Shown here: piece after piece, positions 43,230 through 54,273 of the stretch | Position numbering within the stretch: position 1 is the stretch's first letter | How the letters are laid out: each line of letters opens with the position of its first letter | From: Phytophthora hibernalis | Lineage: Eukaryota; Oomycota; Peronosporomycetes; Peronosporales; Peronosporaceae | Direction: 5' to 3' | DNA length: 64,000 nt | Assembly: GCA_012656075.1 (NCBI GenBank) | Contig: JAAKBF010000041.1 | Coordinates: 744,001-808,000 of the forward strand | The notes under the pieces: model-generated | What the model was told of the DNA's origin: nothing | Seen by the model: only the letters and a program-made list of their open reading frames with translations | Database searches by the model: none | Made by a program: the position numbers and the translations under genes

Positions 43230-43508
43230 TCAGGTTCTTGGTCGCGTCGTTCTCTGCGCGTCTTGCCGCCGAAAAGTATCCTCGCGCGCTCGCCATGACT
43301 TAATGGTCTGTTTTGAAACACCATATACTGCAGCAGCCTGCGAGAGCGTCCACGTGCGGGTCAACTCGATGATCTCGAGTTTCTCGCGTACGGTGTGGCG
43401 CTTGCGACATGAAGACGTCATTGCTGGAATGCTGGGAGGTCCGCGTTGCGTCACAACTGTTCTTCTTGACGCACGATGACTAAAGCCAAGGGGAGACGAT
43501 TGCCGCAA
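43230..43508 (-). pseudogene. Helix-turn-helix of a transposase-like protein
   Basis: The frame contains KRHTVREKLEIIELTRTWTL and SQAAAVYGVSKQTIKSWRAR, a typical Psq/CENP-B or homeodomain-like HTH found at the N-terminus of pogo-type transposases and related DNA-binding proteins. No DDE domain follows in any frame. It might also be the N-terminus of the SET-domain gene lying downstream on the same strand. Confidence 0.45.
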
Positions 43509-43849
43509 AGTTCAGAGGCCACCAAAGTTGTGTACGCTGGTCCAAACGTTTTGCGCGACGACAAAACTCAAAGTGCTCGCCTCGAAGCTCTAAACTACAA
43601 CGCACAAGCAACACGGCTGCGGAGGCGTTGCTTCCAGTATGCCTGTTAGCGTAGTCCTGTGGTGGCAGACCTTGACAGAGTCGGCACACGCGCAACGTTT
43701 GTCACAGAAGCGCTCGAAAGAGGATATAATAAGCGACTTTCGCACACAGCAAAAGCGGGCGCGCTTAGCAAGAAATGCTCACGCAGCATAAAGTTCAGCC
43801 GTAAACGACAACACTTCGGCGTGGCTATCCTATGAACGAATACAAGAAC

Positions 43850-45545
43850 TCAATGCGTCCTTTACATTACAGCCTTTGACGGAGCCGACAGCAACTCGAC
43901 TAGAAGGAGAGATCGCTCGGCAGCTGGGCGACGACCAGATCGACCGAAAGGCGTGCATTGTCACGGATGCTTGGGTATTCCGAGCAACAGCATGCCGTGT
44001 GTCGATTGAGGAGCATCCACTGGCTGCGATGCGAAGAGTCCTCGCGCCTCCAAAGTGGGCTACCGACGCGATTTCAGCATACTGCGACTGCTCTGACATC
44101 GACAACCGACTCAGCGACATGCTGCTTTGTGCTCGTGCAATATAGGTGGAGGAAAGCGGTGATGTGTACGTCTGGATTTCACGTGACGTATTGGAATCAC
44201 TGCAGACGTTGGGTGCACGTCTGCTCACCTCTGACGGTATGGACATTCATTTAACGTCTCCGCGTTTTGCAATCGCAGACTGCTTTGTTGCCGGTGTGTT
44301 TGAAGAAGTCAGCTTGGTGACACAGATCGAGCGAAAAGCAGTTGGCCTAGTTCAGACGTGGGGTTAGATAAGGTTGTGTATGGGGGTCCGGGCAACGTAT
44401 TGCAGAGCCACTTACTTTCCTGGCACAACCGTCACGGGACGATTGCTAGCAGCGTGCCTACGGTACCGACGGCGAAGGACTTCCTAGTCTTGTGCTCCGG
44501 GCCGATGACTCGGGCGCAGAAGCTAGTCCTGTCAAAGCAACATGAGTGCGACGGCGGGCGAGTGCAACCACTTGATGCGCTTCTGCGGCGCGTCAATCCG
44601 CTGTACCACGAGGTAAAGCGTAACCAAGACTTCGTCGGGGTAACTGACCCGTTCAACGGGTACTGGCGGACGAGAACGGCATTGTTAGCGAGCTCATCGA
44701 GCAGGCGCGCCGGCATCACCAAATGGTCGCTGCAGGCCAGGAAGAAGCTGCACCAGCCGACGAAACTACCATGTTGCAGTCCGAGACTGTGCTCATCGAG
44801 ACCAACTCAAAGAGGAGGAAGCGCGGCTGGCACGCGCGCTGAACGCCATTGTGGGTCGACCGACGTACGGGGCTCGACGTTCAACGACGGTGTTACGCAA
44901 CAACGACCCGATTTATATGGAACACGTGTTCCCGCACCTGCTCACTTTTGGGATCGGCGTTTTCTCGAGCCAACGAAGCCGCAGGTACAGCAAGCGAGAC
45001 CTCGTGCTGCACTACCTCAACTTATCGGCGAACCGCTTCTCCAGCGACCCTCTTTTCAAGCTAAAGATTTTTGACCTCCTCTCAAAGCAGCGCGTGCAGA
45101 ACGGTGTTTTCATGACCGTCAAACCAGAAACGGGACGACGGTAATGCACGTGAGCCCGGAAGAGCTGGGCGCCGCAATTGACGCGCGAGCAAGCAAGCAA
45201 AAAGCAGCGAAAGCTGGGAAGGCGAACACGCAGCAAACGGAGGTCAGCAGTAACTCGACGTCGTTGCTGAAGTCGGTCTATGCATCGACCGCGAAGATGT
45301 GGTGCAGCAACCAAGAGCACGAAGTATTTCAGCCCAAGGCCAACGCCATGACGATCATGTACGACGAACATTCACTGTTATGGACGTTGACGCCAAATCC
45401 AGATTCATCAATCGCCGTCACATTTGGGCAGGCTGTAATATGCCATCCGGTCACCCGAAGGACCTGGTTGCCTGTACGACAATGCAATGCTGAGTACCGC
45501 GGAAATGAAGCGCATCCCGGCGCAGAACACGGTACTGCAAGCACA
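43850..45545 (+). pseudogene. Helitron polyprotein, N-terminal part
   Basis: Plus-strand frames give, in order, ATRLEGEIARQLGDDQIDRK (43876), VYVWISRDVLESLQTLGARL (44146), GNVLQSHLLSWHNRHGTIAS and CSGPMTRAQKLVLSKQHECD (44358), NNDPIYMEHVFPHLLTFGIG with FSSDPLFKLKIFDLLSKQRV (44851), and MHVSPEELGAAIDARASKQK and LWTLTPNPDSSIAVTF (45144). The last two blocks match the Helitron helicase-like N-terminal domain that precedes the HUH Rep nuclease. The Rep and helicase domains are absent: the element ends before 45660 against an opposite-strand gene. Several frameshifts and stops. Confidence 0.7.
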
Positions 45546-45663
45546 CTACTAAGCTCTCATCGACATTCTGTTTAGTTGGGACTTGTCCGTCAATCGACCG
45601 AAGGCAGATCCAGGCCTCTTTGGCTTGGAAGTGGGCTCAGATGAGCGCGAAGAAGGCCTTTTT

Positions 45664-46257
45664 TCATGTCCAACTTCGTACGGTTTGAAGATGTGTCCTA
45701 ACATTTACTCGTTGGTCTAAATCTTGAAGCGTACCGTAAATGTCAGCGCGTCTATCGAAATCAACATCATCGCGGCACTGTTCACGCTTGATCGTCCGTA
45801 TAATCATTCCATCCATTAGCTCAATATTTCGCTTGCTATTCACATCGGACGTAAACGGCATGAGTGGACTTGGACACGTTCGTTTCGACAAGATGGTCAT
45901 CTTATGAAAGAAAAACGCCAAGTTGTAGAACACCTTAATCACCTCTGCTGGCTGCTGAAAGATGGAAGGAAACTCGAGTATTGTGTTTGCGTTGAAACGT
46001 CGATCGATCATGACCACTCGCAATCGTTCCCCGCTTGTAGCATAGCCCAGAATATAGGGGAGATCTCCATAAAACATTGGATTCCAGGTGTACATTTTCT
46101 TCGTCAATTCCTTGCATGACACATCAACGTCTGTAGTAGCACTCTTTTCTTCACCACAAAATAGCACCATTCCGAGATAGTGACGGATGAAATCCGGCCG
46201 CATACCATTTGCAGTTGTTCCTGTAGTGTGAGAAAACCTTAGAACTAAAACAGCCAA
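45664..46257 (-). pseudogene. Crinkler-like C-terminal domain with nuclease-type motif
   Basis: A 197-codon open frame. RPDFIRHYLGMVLFCGEEKS has the spacing of a PD-(D/E)xK nuclease core (Asp, then Glu-x-Lys), and IIRTIKREQCRDDVDFDRRA with DIYGTLQDLD follows, a pattern I remember from oomycete Crinkler-type C-terminal domains where a nuclease-like region precedes a kinase-like one. No secretion signal or LxLFLAK header is seen and the 5' side (46258-46290) shows only an acceptor-like site TCTCACACTACAG. The kinase-like part is missing. I treat it as a fragment of an effector-like or element-associated gene. Confidence 0.45.
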
Positions 46258-46800
46258 GGTAGAGCTTAAACTATGGACCTGACATCTGAACTAAGGCAAT
46301 AAGGGTTGCAGTTGACACCGGTTGCAATGGTTAACCATCAAAGACGGTGCATGCTAGCACATGTTCCGCCCGTGAAAACAGGTGACGGTAATCAATGGAC
46401 CGATAGATCCAACATGTACAACCTCACTTCACTCAGATTAATCAGGGACGATGTCGTGGCGGGATCATGCAGTTGAAGCCTGTATTAACGGCATGCACCA
46501 ACGAGAATCATCAAATGCACAGGCATTATCACACTGACTTCTTTGCGAGGCGGCAACTCTTTAGCTTTCGAAGATGCCCATGGAGAGGACGACGCCGGTG
46601 TATTCAAGGCGCTGAAATAATTCGACCATTGGCATCCTCATAGTCTCTTCCCTCAATCACTCAGATAAAGAACACCATTAAAATGAGAAAGGGTGGAGAA
46701 CGACCATACTCTATAGACTAACTGTCGACCATTACGGATGCATAGCTTCAATTCAAGACCCTCATTTCCAGTTTGTTGACGATCCAGCGTCGTAGCTCTG
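46258..46800. other. No recognisable gene
   Basis: About 540 bases without a supportable reading frame between the Crinkler-like fragment and the chromodomain gene, on diverging strands, so they would contain both promoters if the genes are live. No specific site is identified. Confidence 0.4.
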
Positions 46801-46810
46801 TTGAGTAAAG

Positions 46811-48205
46811 ATGCCCAAGACCATCAGTCTACGCAACCGCAGAAACGGTGGCCTTGCTGTCCGCCGCTTCGACCGTGGTCTCCTCAGCTCGACCGATGCG
46901 AGCAGCAGAGGGGCAGTAGGACGGCCATGGTCAAGGCAGTCGAAAAGGTATGCGGTGTCACCCGCGCGGATCAGAAGGCAGAACATACTGGGACGATAAG
47001 ACAAATAAAACACTGTAAGCGGACATCTACGACACGGAAGACAGCAAACGTGCAGGAGGTCGTAACTGGAGAAGTTTGCGGTCGTGGGACCTCATCAGAA
47101 AATCTATCTTCAATGCTTGTGGAAGAAAACGAAAACATCACACATGGCCAAATTGGAACACCAAGTAATGCGGCTTCTGAAGGTGTGCCTAAACATGAAT
47201 TGCGATCAGCTCGGGTGGATAAATCCGAGAGGGGTTTCGTATATGCAATTGTGGATCGCTTTAGTGGTGATGCAGACTTCTGGTATCGTGTGCAGTGGAG
47301 GGATGCCCCGGATGGCTACCGTTGGCCCGATTCTTGGCTCCCAGGTGCCCGTCTAAGAGAAGATGGGTTTGGTGAGGCTTGTGATACAGTGAATGGTTGG
47401 AAGTCGTCAAATTTGGCTTCATTTTACGAATATTGCAAACGCAATGGTCGTGCGAGTCTTATTGGGGCTTCTGCGGCTGGTTTGTGCGTGGTTGTAGCGG
47501 TAGGGTATGCTGTTGCACTACTTTCCAACGCGGGATGGCACTCGGCTAAATTCTTCAATGCTTTTACGAAAGAGTGTTCTGACAGAGCTAGACCATTGTC
47601 ACCCAAAGGAATGACGACCGGTGAGCTACGATGCTACATAAAATTCGTAAATGCAAGGATCACGGATACGCATCTGCAAATAAACATTCGAGAGTTCGAC
47701 GTCAACATTCTTTCGGGGTATCAACGGAAAAAAGGCTCCGTTGCAGCTGATTTCGTACCCGTTTTTGGATGGTGTATACTTGTGTGCTGCGTTTGACTCT
47801 CTCAGAGTGACGCACTGCTTTTGCATTAACGTGGTGTACGGGGCAAAGGTGGTTTATGATATTGACGATAACGACATAGACCTGGGCAAATGGAGTGAAG
47901 ACCTTGAATGTTCTGTGTCGGACGGACGAGTTGGTACGAAGATGGAAGAGTACGATGTTCAATGGATTATAGGCATTAGGTTCCTGAAGCCTGTGAAACT
48001 TGTTAGGGTTCTCACCCTGTGGACTCAGTATCTACGACCAGCGTTTCCTTCAAACCATGGCCACGCTGTGGTCGCTCTGGCCACTTATATTGCCTTCGTA
48101 TACTTTCGTTCAAAATATACAATCCTTGAAAACTCAAATTATGCAGTAGTGCGTATTTACCTACCTATCTATAAGATGATCTATCATATTCACATTTTGG
48201 TATAG
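46811..48205 (+). CDS. Chromodomain and cysteine-protease-like protein, frameshifted
   Basis: The main frame (46927-47796) has a Lys/Thr-rich head, then a chromodomain: GFVYAIVDRFSGDADFWYRV, QWRDAPDGYRWPDSWLPGAR. Next, GASAAGLCVVVAVGYAVALL resembles the Cys nucleophile helix of papain-fold proteases. After a change of frame near 47725-47740 (next to a run of six A), 47741-48205 gives DGVYLCAAFDSLRVTHCFCI and YDIDDNDIDLGKW, with a candidate active-site His and Asp. So the triad Cys...His...Asp could be complete if the one-base shift is an error. An upstream ATG at 46811 opens a 62-codon frame (MPKTISLRNRRNGG) that might be exon 1 spliced at GTATGCGGTG (46949). The role may be chromatin-targeted proteolysis, possibly element-borne; inference only. 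Confidence 0.5.
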
Positions 48206-48272
48206 TGCAGAGTTATGATGTAGTGCATAAATACTGCGTGGATTAAAATAGTCGAAGCGAACATCATCAGAC

Positions 48273-49258
48273 GTGGGAGCTACATCTAAGATTAACACGT
48301 TCTTGTCCACACATACGAAGGGGCAAAGCACATATTCCAAAATGCGTTTGCACGGAGCAGTCCGGAAGTTCGCGGAGGCTCATGGTTCTGTGTACACACG
48401 TGAGTATATCCGCAAACGTTCGAGACTTACCGAGTTTGAGCTTGTCAAGTCTGACAGTAAATGGCTGCTTCGTCGGGACGGATTGCAGCTCAGAACAGCG
48501 TGGCTTGCACTGGATGACAAAATACGCTAAGACCTAATGAGCAGCACGCCGGACCCATCTTTCCCACGTCAAACAACAGGCATCCTGGACGGCCGATCAG
48601 TTCGGAAGTCACGAGATGGTCGAGGGCTCCTGAAATCAAAAACAAAGGACGCTGTACATCGATCAACGGGTGAATCTTTATCGTACGACACGACGCGTTC
48701 GAACGCAACTCTGGACAATGATGCTACCTCAAATCCCCAGCGTGCCATACCCTCATCTCGTGCCTCGTTGACCCCTACAAGCACACCTGAAATTTTGAAG
48801 CTTCACCGTTCCCGATGCGGATACTTCGAGCTATGCAAAAAGAAGAGCTACTCCGTGTTCAGACTGCCTACGACTCGGGTAGTTTAGTCGGGATGATGAA
48901 TGCAGCGACCAAAGGCATCGAACACGGCATGCAACTGGCATGGTCTCAAGCCGGTGCTCCTTTAGGTTCAACTGCCTACGCTGCTGTCGCTGAAGAACTA
49001 GCAAATGTATTTGCAACATTGCAAGGTATCGTTGCGTTCCCCTCAACCATGCTTCCCGGCGACGAACCGTGTCGAAATTTCGCCGAATCTCGGATATTGA
49101 AGGCACACGCAACATATAAAGAAGCTGTAGTTAGAGCTTATCGGAAAAGTGCAGAGAACAAGGAGATTATTGATCTCGATGGACCACTACTACCACAACG
49201 TTTCCGAAGCTTTGGGAAAGTCGACGGGATCCCGGGATACAGTCCTAAGAAGCTGTAG
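48273..49258 (+). pseudogene. Unknown protein, broken ORF
   Basis: I do not recognise it. 48273-48530 and 48537-48887 share a frame separated by one TAA; a shift near 48810 leads to 48815-49258. The parts are a basic start (HGAVRKFAEAHGSVYTREYI), a Ser/Thr/Arg-rich linker, and a helical C-terminal region (KEELLRVQTAYDSGSLVGMM, YAAVAEELANVFATLQGIVA). It lies 70 bases after the chromodomain gene in the same direction, so it may be a partner ORF of the same element. It ends at 49258 before a convergent MULE transposase. Confidence 0.35.
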
Positions 49259-49338
49259 TGAGCGTGTCACTAAAATTTCTTAATACACGAAGGTCTTGCT
49301 TTATATGCATAAATTTATGAAATATTGATCGTAGATTG

Positions 49339-51356
49339 TTATTTACTCTCTCGCAAATGCATGTCCGACTCTACGTGGGCGGCCACCTCTGTTACGCTGA
49401 CCGCCTCTAGATCCTTGTCCCCGCTAACAGATACACTGTTGATTTGCTGAGCAGTGCCACTCTCGCGGCCACCTCTGGCTCCACCGCGACCTCCCCGAAT
49501 GCTTGTTTTTGGTGTTCGTGATTTACGCTCTGTGGTCTGCGGCTTACGCTTGATTCGTCGAAGCGCTAGTAAGCGCAGTTCTTTCCAACCTGGAATAGGC
49601 TTCTCACGCTTCTTTAGGCAAACAAGCAAGTGTACGCAATACGCAAACTTAAAAATGATCTGCACTGGCACGTGCGCTGAGTCACGTTCACGATCCATCC
49701 ATAAGAAGGCTGCTCCCACCGTTCCATACGTCGATTGTTACTTCTTTCTTTCTTTGAGCGTCTGCCCGGTCCTCATCACTTTTGTAGTTTCGAGCTACGA
49801 GCACATCATCTTGTCCGCTTAGCTCACCAAGCAGAAAACGAATATCGTATTGCCGCTCCGTGATGACATGCTGTGGAGTTGTGTACAGAAGCTTCGCACG
49901 CGTGACAAGCTTTTCGCACGGCTTGGCTGCGTTGGAAAATATCGGGGCTCGCACGGACTGGTGTTTACAAAGCAAAAGTACCTTTGCACCAAGTCACCCG
50001 TTTTCAGTCGTATGCGAAGGCAGTAGTCACGTTTAATGAGTTTATTAAACGTTTCAGCAGGATTGTTGGTTTTTGCAAACTCAGAGGGGAGTGAAAACAT
50101 TGCCAGTTGCAATAGCGCGATAAAACCCATTGTTCCTTGAAGTAACTGGCGAAAGTATCCAGAGCTGTGCAGCTCGCCCACTTCAAAAACGCTTTGGCTT
50201 TCAAAACTTCGTATTCGCGAGCGTAGTGCATCTCATAGATGTGTCTGTACACCAAGTGGACGGGATAATCATCCATCCCTACCAAGCGCTCCTTGACGTT
50301 CTTCACTGCGTGAAACCAACACATCAAATAGACCGCATTCATGTTCGGCGAAAACTCCCGTATGAACCCGTTGTACTGGGCGTCTTCAGCGTCTGCCATA
50401 AAATGCTTCACTCGCAACTCACTCCCAACAACACGTAAATATTAAGTTGCTATCGCCATCAATGCTGCTGCGTATTGTGTTTCAGTTCGTTGAGATACGA
50501 GGAAAAGAGCCACTGAAAAAGTCCTTGACACATCCGTAATCCCGCAAACGAATAGCGGAAATGCAATCGTGTTCACCTTAAAAGTCGCATCCATGTGAAA
50601 AATAAATGTTTCGGGATCCCGATCCATTTGACGAAGCATGTACTTTGTCGAAAATTCCAGGACAAACGGATCTTCATCCGTGCCTTCACCTAGAATCGGA
50701 GCACCTTCATCATTGAGGTTATATCCAAACGTAAACGCAGTGGATTCGTCCAAACGATCGCTGAATTTTGACTCGCTCGCAAGATGCACCACATCGTCGA
50801 GAAAATCAGTCAGATGTAGGATCGTTTTCTTATGGTTGTACACAAAATTCTGAATCGTTTGAAGCTTGGGCACTGTGCTTTGGTTCAGCGAAAATGTATC
50901 AATCAGTGCGTTCAGAATTCTGCTAGGGGCCATAGATGCCTCTGTCATCTCCCTTACATCAAACTTCATCACACGCGTAAAGGGTCTCTGATGTGGAGAC
51001 CCAACTTGTGTAGCGTGACGCCCATTCTCATAAAAATTAAATGTATCCGTCTGTAGGCACCTTAAAACCTTCAACCAGTACGTACAACACAGGCCAGGTT
51101 GTTTACACGTTTCGGAACCGCAGTACCACACCATGTACCGCATTTGATGGTTGTCGTTATTTGCTGGACATACGGAACACCGCTTTTTCATGTTGGCATA
51201 CGCATTGATGGAGCGCAGCGAGTCTAACTTCTCCTCGGACGCGCGTTCCCCTGGTATACGATCAACATGCCGCCAGTCGTATGAGAACGGCATTTTACTG
51301 TGCCAGCTTGCGGCACAAACTTCAGAGAGAACCAAGAGCACATACGACGTTCGCAA
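49339..51356 (-). pseudogene. Mutator-like (MULE) transposase
   Basis: The first frame, 50442-51356, has a zinc-binding N-terminal part (CSVCPANNDNHQMRYMVWYC...CCTYW, FLYWCH/WRKY-like), then IFHMDATFKVNTIAFPLFVC with the first catalytic Asp. The second, 50004-50417, gives KHFMADAEDAQYNGFIREFS (second Asp) and VYLMCWFHAVKNVKERLVGM (CxxH helix typical of MULE). In the third, the region near 50060-50090 gives AKTNNPAETFNKLIKRDYCL with the catalytic Glu. The last, 49339-49719, ends with FKFAYCVHLLVCLKKREKPI, a SWIM-like Cys/His pair, and an Arg/Gly-rich tail. Frameshifts near 50430 and 50090 break it. No terminal inverted repeats are identified. Confidence 0.75.
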
Positions 51357-51529
51357 CTACCGTATTTTTGTATGCTCCTATTGCACGATCAAAAATGGTT
51401 CCAACACACATCAATGGTGTGGTAGCGCTTTAAAAATACTTTTCTCCGACCAATGCACATCGCAGGTTTCATTTCTTATTGCAGCACTTTCATCCATTAC
51501 AAATAGGGGATGCATAGGGCCACCAAGCC

Positions 51530-51625
51530 CCTCAGTTCAATTTTAATGTCCGTGGTTTGTAAATACGGCGGTCGTTCGTTTGAGAAGGGGTTCAGTTCAA
51601 TAATAATATGGTTTGTTTATTTCTC
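51530..51625. repeat. Degenerate direct repeat upstream of the MULE
   Basis: CAGTTCAATTTTAATGTCCGTGGTTTG (51533-51559) is partly repeated as CAGTTCAATAATAATATGGTTTG (about 51593-51615). It lies 180 bases outside the transposase start and may belong to the subterminal region of the element. Confidence 0.5.
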
Positions 51626-51971
51626 ACGATCCATGGTTAAGAAATAATGTCTTCTCCTGTAGTGTCGACACGATTTCTGCTAACCCCAAAACCGTAGGCT
51701 TTGCACTGGTAAATAGAGATATCCAGCAGCTGATCATAGAAATGTTGCCACGTGTTCTTAGACGCCATCGGATCAGGTCGATACCGGTGGTCACACGAAA
51801 CCGTAAAAGCGTTAATCAGCGAATCTCACACACAAGAAACGGGCCGCTCGGATCGAAAATTGTCTTCATCGTCGAAAAATCCCGCACTTCCACTTGGAAC
51901 GGCAGGGGTCGTTTAAGAAGTGTCGACAACTCATGCAGCTGAGGAAATGCCGTCATTTTCACCTCCGAGTA

Positions 51972-52423
51972 CTACCACCGCATTTTCAGGGGTACGCTTT
52001 CCTCTGTCTTCCGCCTTTTCGCGTCCCTTTCCATGTTCCACATTTCCGCACCGCTGGTCTCTGTTGGAGGCACCACCAGCACGTGAACTTGCTTGGAGCT
52101 TGGAGCACGCTCTTCGACCATCTCTAAATAGTCCAACACTTGTTTAATTGTCCACGATGCCATCATTCTGTTCTTATTGATCAGCATCTTCATTATGTCA
52201 GGATGAGTCACTCCATTAGCCAGCTCCTGCGCAGCCGGGTCCTTCTCCAGCAGCCACTCGCCTTCCGCCGTCTTCGCCAGGAAGGGTTGTAGCTCGTGGG
52301 CTGGGTCCGGGTACTTGATCTTGTCCTTGGTCGCCTCCTTCAACGCGGAAACTTTCTCTTCGTTGTCGATCTTCACCTCAAACGCGCTTCCTCGATCGCA
52401 CACAGTAACGAAAGCTCCGACAT
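51972..52423 (-). pseudogene. Crinkler (CRN) effector N-terminal region
   Basis: The open frame (ORF 51972-52403) shows the CRN header: GSAFEVKI, then LQPFLAKT (LxLFLAK-type translocation motif with a Pro in place of Leu), GEWLLEKDPAAQELANGVTH, MMASWTIKQVLDYLEM (DWL-like region), and SSKQVHVLVVPP, the HVLVxxP boundary. A better start, ATG at 52423 with MSELSLLCAI, lies in a different frame from GSAFEV, so one indel seems to separate them. After HVLVVPP there are only about 30 residues with a Lys/Arg cluster (RDAKRRK) before the stop; no C-terminal effector domain is readable. CRN proteins are intracellular effectors of oomycetes. This copy appears truncated and shifted. Confidence 0.7.
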
Positions 52424-52763
52424 CCCCGCAAATTCTCGAATGAAAGAGAAGAGGCCGAGAAATTTGTAATCGTACTTAGGTGAGAAGAAATGGTGCGGTC
52501 ACAAACTAACGTTATTTACGCTTTTAAAGCTTTATACCGTAGTACAGATTCCGCTGAGAAACTGAAAAGGGTGGACCTTCCAACCTCTCAAAGGTTATCA
52601 TCATCTGTATGCCGGGTCGCAATGAAGACCTCGGGCCAAGCGAAAGCGTCGTTTCCCAACTATTAATAAGTTCGATTATTGTACTGAGATTGTAAGCAAC
52701 GAAGTGCTTAATAGCACAGCCCAACTAGGATTAATTGTACGGGCCCCTCAGTATAGCGAATGA
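52424..52763. other. No recognisable gene
   Basis: About 340 bases upstream of the CRN fragment without a supportable gene; it would contain the promoter if that gene were active. No motif is assigned. Confidence 0.4.
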
Positions 52764-52775
52764 CATACCACATGG

Positions 52776-53200
52776 TATCGGTGTCAACCACGACCGCCAA
52801 ATGGCTTATTTGTCCGGTCACATTGGCACCGGTAGTATACCGATACAATATCGGTGCCAACCACGGGCCCCAAACGGCTTATTTGTCCGGTCACATTGGC
52901 ACCGGTAGTATACCGATACAATATCGGTGCCAACCACGGGCCCCAAACGGCTTATTTGTCCGGTCACATTGGCACCGGTAGTATACCGATACAATATCGG
53001 TGCCGACCACGGCCCCAAACAGTCACACTGGCACCGGTATACCGATAACGTATCGGTGACAACCACGACCCCAAACAGCTTAATCGTCCGGTCACACGAG
53101 CATCGGTATACCGATTACATATCGGTGACAACCACGACCCGGTCACACCGGCACCGGTTGTATACTGATACCATATCGGTGCCAACCATGGAGCAAGGCA
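52776..53200. repeat. Minisatellite, 73 bp period
   Basis: The unit starts TATCGGTGCCAACCACGGGC and continues with TTATTTGTCCGGTCACATTGGCACCGGTAGTATACCGATACAA. Unit starts are at 52776, 52849, 52922 and 52995 (exact 73 bp steps), then at 53051, 53120 and 53174 with shortened, more diverged units. Each unit is itself partly palindromic: TATCGGTGCCAA pairs with TTGGCACCGGTA, and ACCGATA with TATCGGT. The central copies are nearly identical. Confidence 0.9.
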
Positions 53201-53279
53201 TACATCATAATTTCGCGCTCAAAAATGCTATCCCAGCCTACACGAACCCCTGGTTATAGAGTCGTATTTAGCACTTTAC

Positions 53280-54273
53280 TAGTAGAGGATGTTAGCAAAC
53301 TCGTAAATTCCCGATACGACTTCCGACACGCGTGTTTATGTTTTCGGTATTTACGACATTTCCAACTATGTTAGCAATCTCGTAAAAAGTTATCTTATTA
53401 CGAAATCACACTGACTCCCTCAACCAAGGAGCTCGCTCTCCTGACCCGAGACCCGCGCACCCGTCTTGCGCTTCGCATCCGCTTTCGGCTCGACGAGCGC
53501 AGTAATGCATACAAGGTGTATTATCGCTTCACAAGGAGGAAATTCGTCAGCTCACGACCACGCTGCAATTTCCAGACGTCATTATCACGCGAGAGCGAAC
53601 GAAATACCACAGTGTCGAGGCCCTATGCATCTTTTTAGAGCGGCTGACATATCCAAACGCTGGAGCGATCAGGAAACCAAGTACGGACGTCGCTACCCTG
53701 GGCTCAGCAACATATTCTACTTTGTGCTTCGACTTGTTCTTATACCACGCTTTGAGCGCTTTGAAGCGATCCGAACATGCACAACCGGCGAAAGGCATCC
53801 GCAATGATGCGGATGCAGAGCTAGCGACATCCTCCATGCTTTTCCCACGTCGCCGTGCTCAGCAGCGTATGGAGCGTACCTAGTGATAGCATACAAAAGT
53901 ACTAGGTCTTGCGCCTCGGTGAATTTCCCACGTGTGCTTCGCTTTGACTTGGCGGCGTGGCAGATACTGTAGCAGGAGACTGTTCGCCAGAAGAGAGGGA
54001 TTGCTTGGAACGGGCGGGTTGACGGTGGTAGAAGAAGGAGGAGGGAGCTCGGTGACGTCTTCAGGTGGTATGAGCCTGGTGCTGAGGGGGAAATTGGGAG
54101 TAGTAGAAATAGCCAATCAAAAGCCTAGTCATGTCGTAAGAGCTCTTACGACTTTCTTGGAGAATCCCGTACGTACACGACTGCCATTCTACGAGATCGA
54201 GCATATAGACAGTACACTGCGCGTTTCTTTGTCTCCATCTCGTAAAATACGAGTTTGCTAACATCCCCTACTA
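53280..54273. mobile_element. 994 bp element with 26 bp terminal inverted repeats
   Basis: The ends are TAGTAGAGGATGTTAGCAAACTCGTA on the left and its complement with one change on the right. If TA belongs to the target, the element has TA duplications and termini starting GTAGRGGATG. It contains a perfect 18 bp palindrome (TCGTAAGAGCTCTTACGA, near 54134-54151) and repeated CGTAA-type motifs in its subterminal parts. Two minus-strand frames inside (53547-53837 and 53880-54116) have no recognisable family, so the element is non-autonomous or its transposase is decayed. Confidence 0.7.

Noticed and set aside
52776..53200. CRISPR-like array
   Set aside because: Units are contiguous 73 bp tandem repeats without unique spacers, and the context is eukaryotic.
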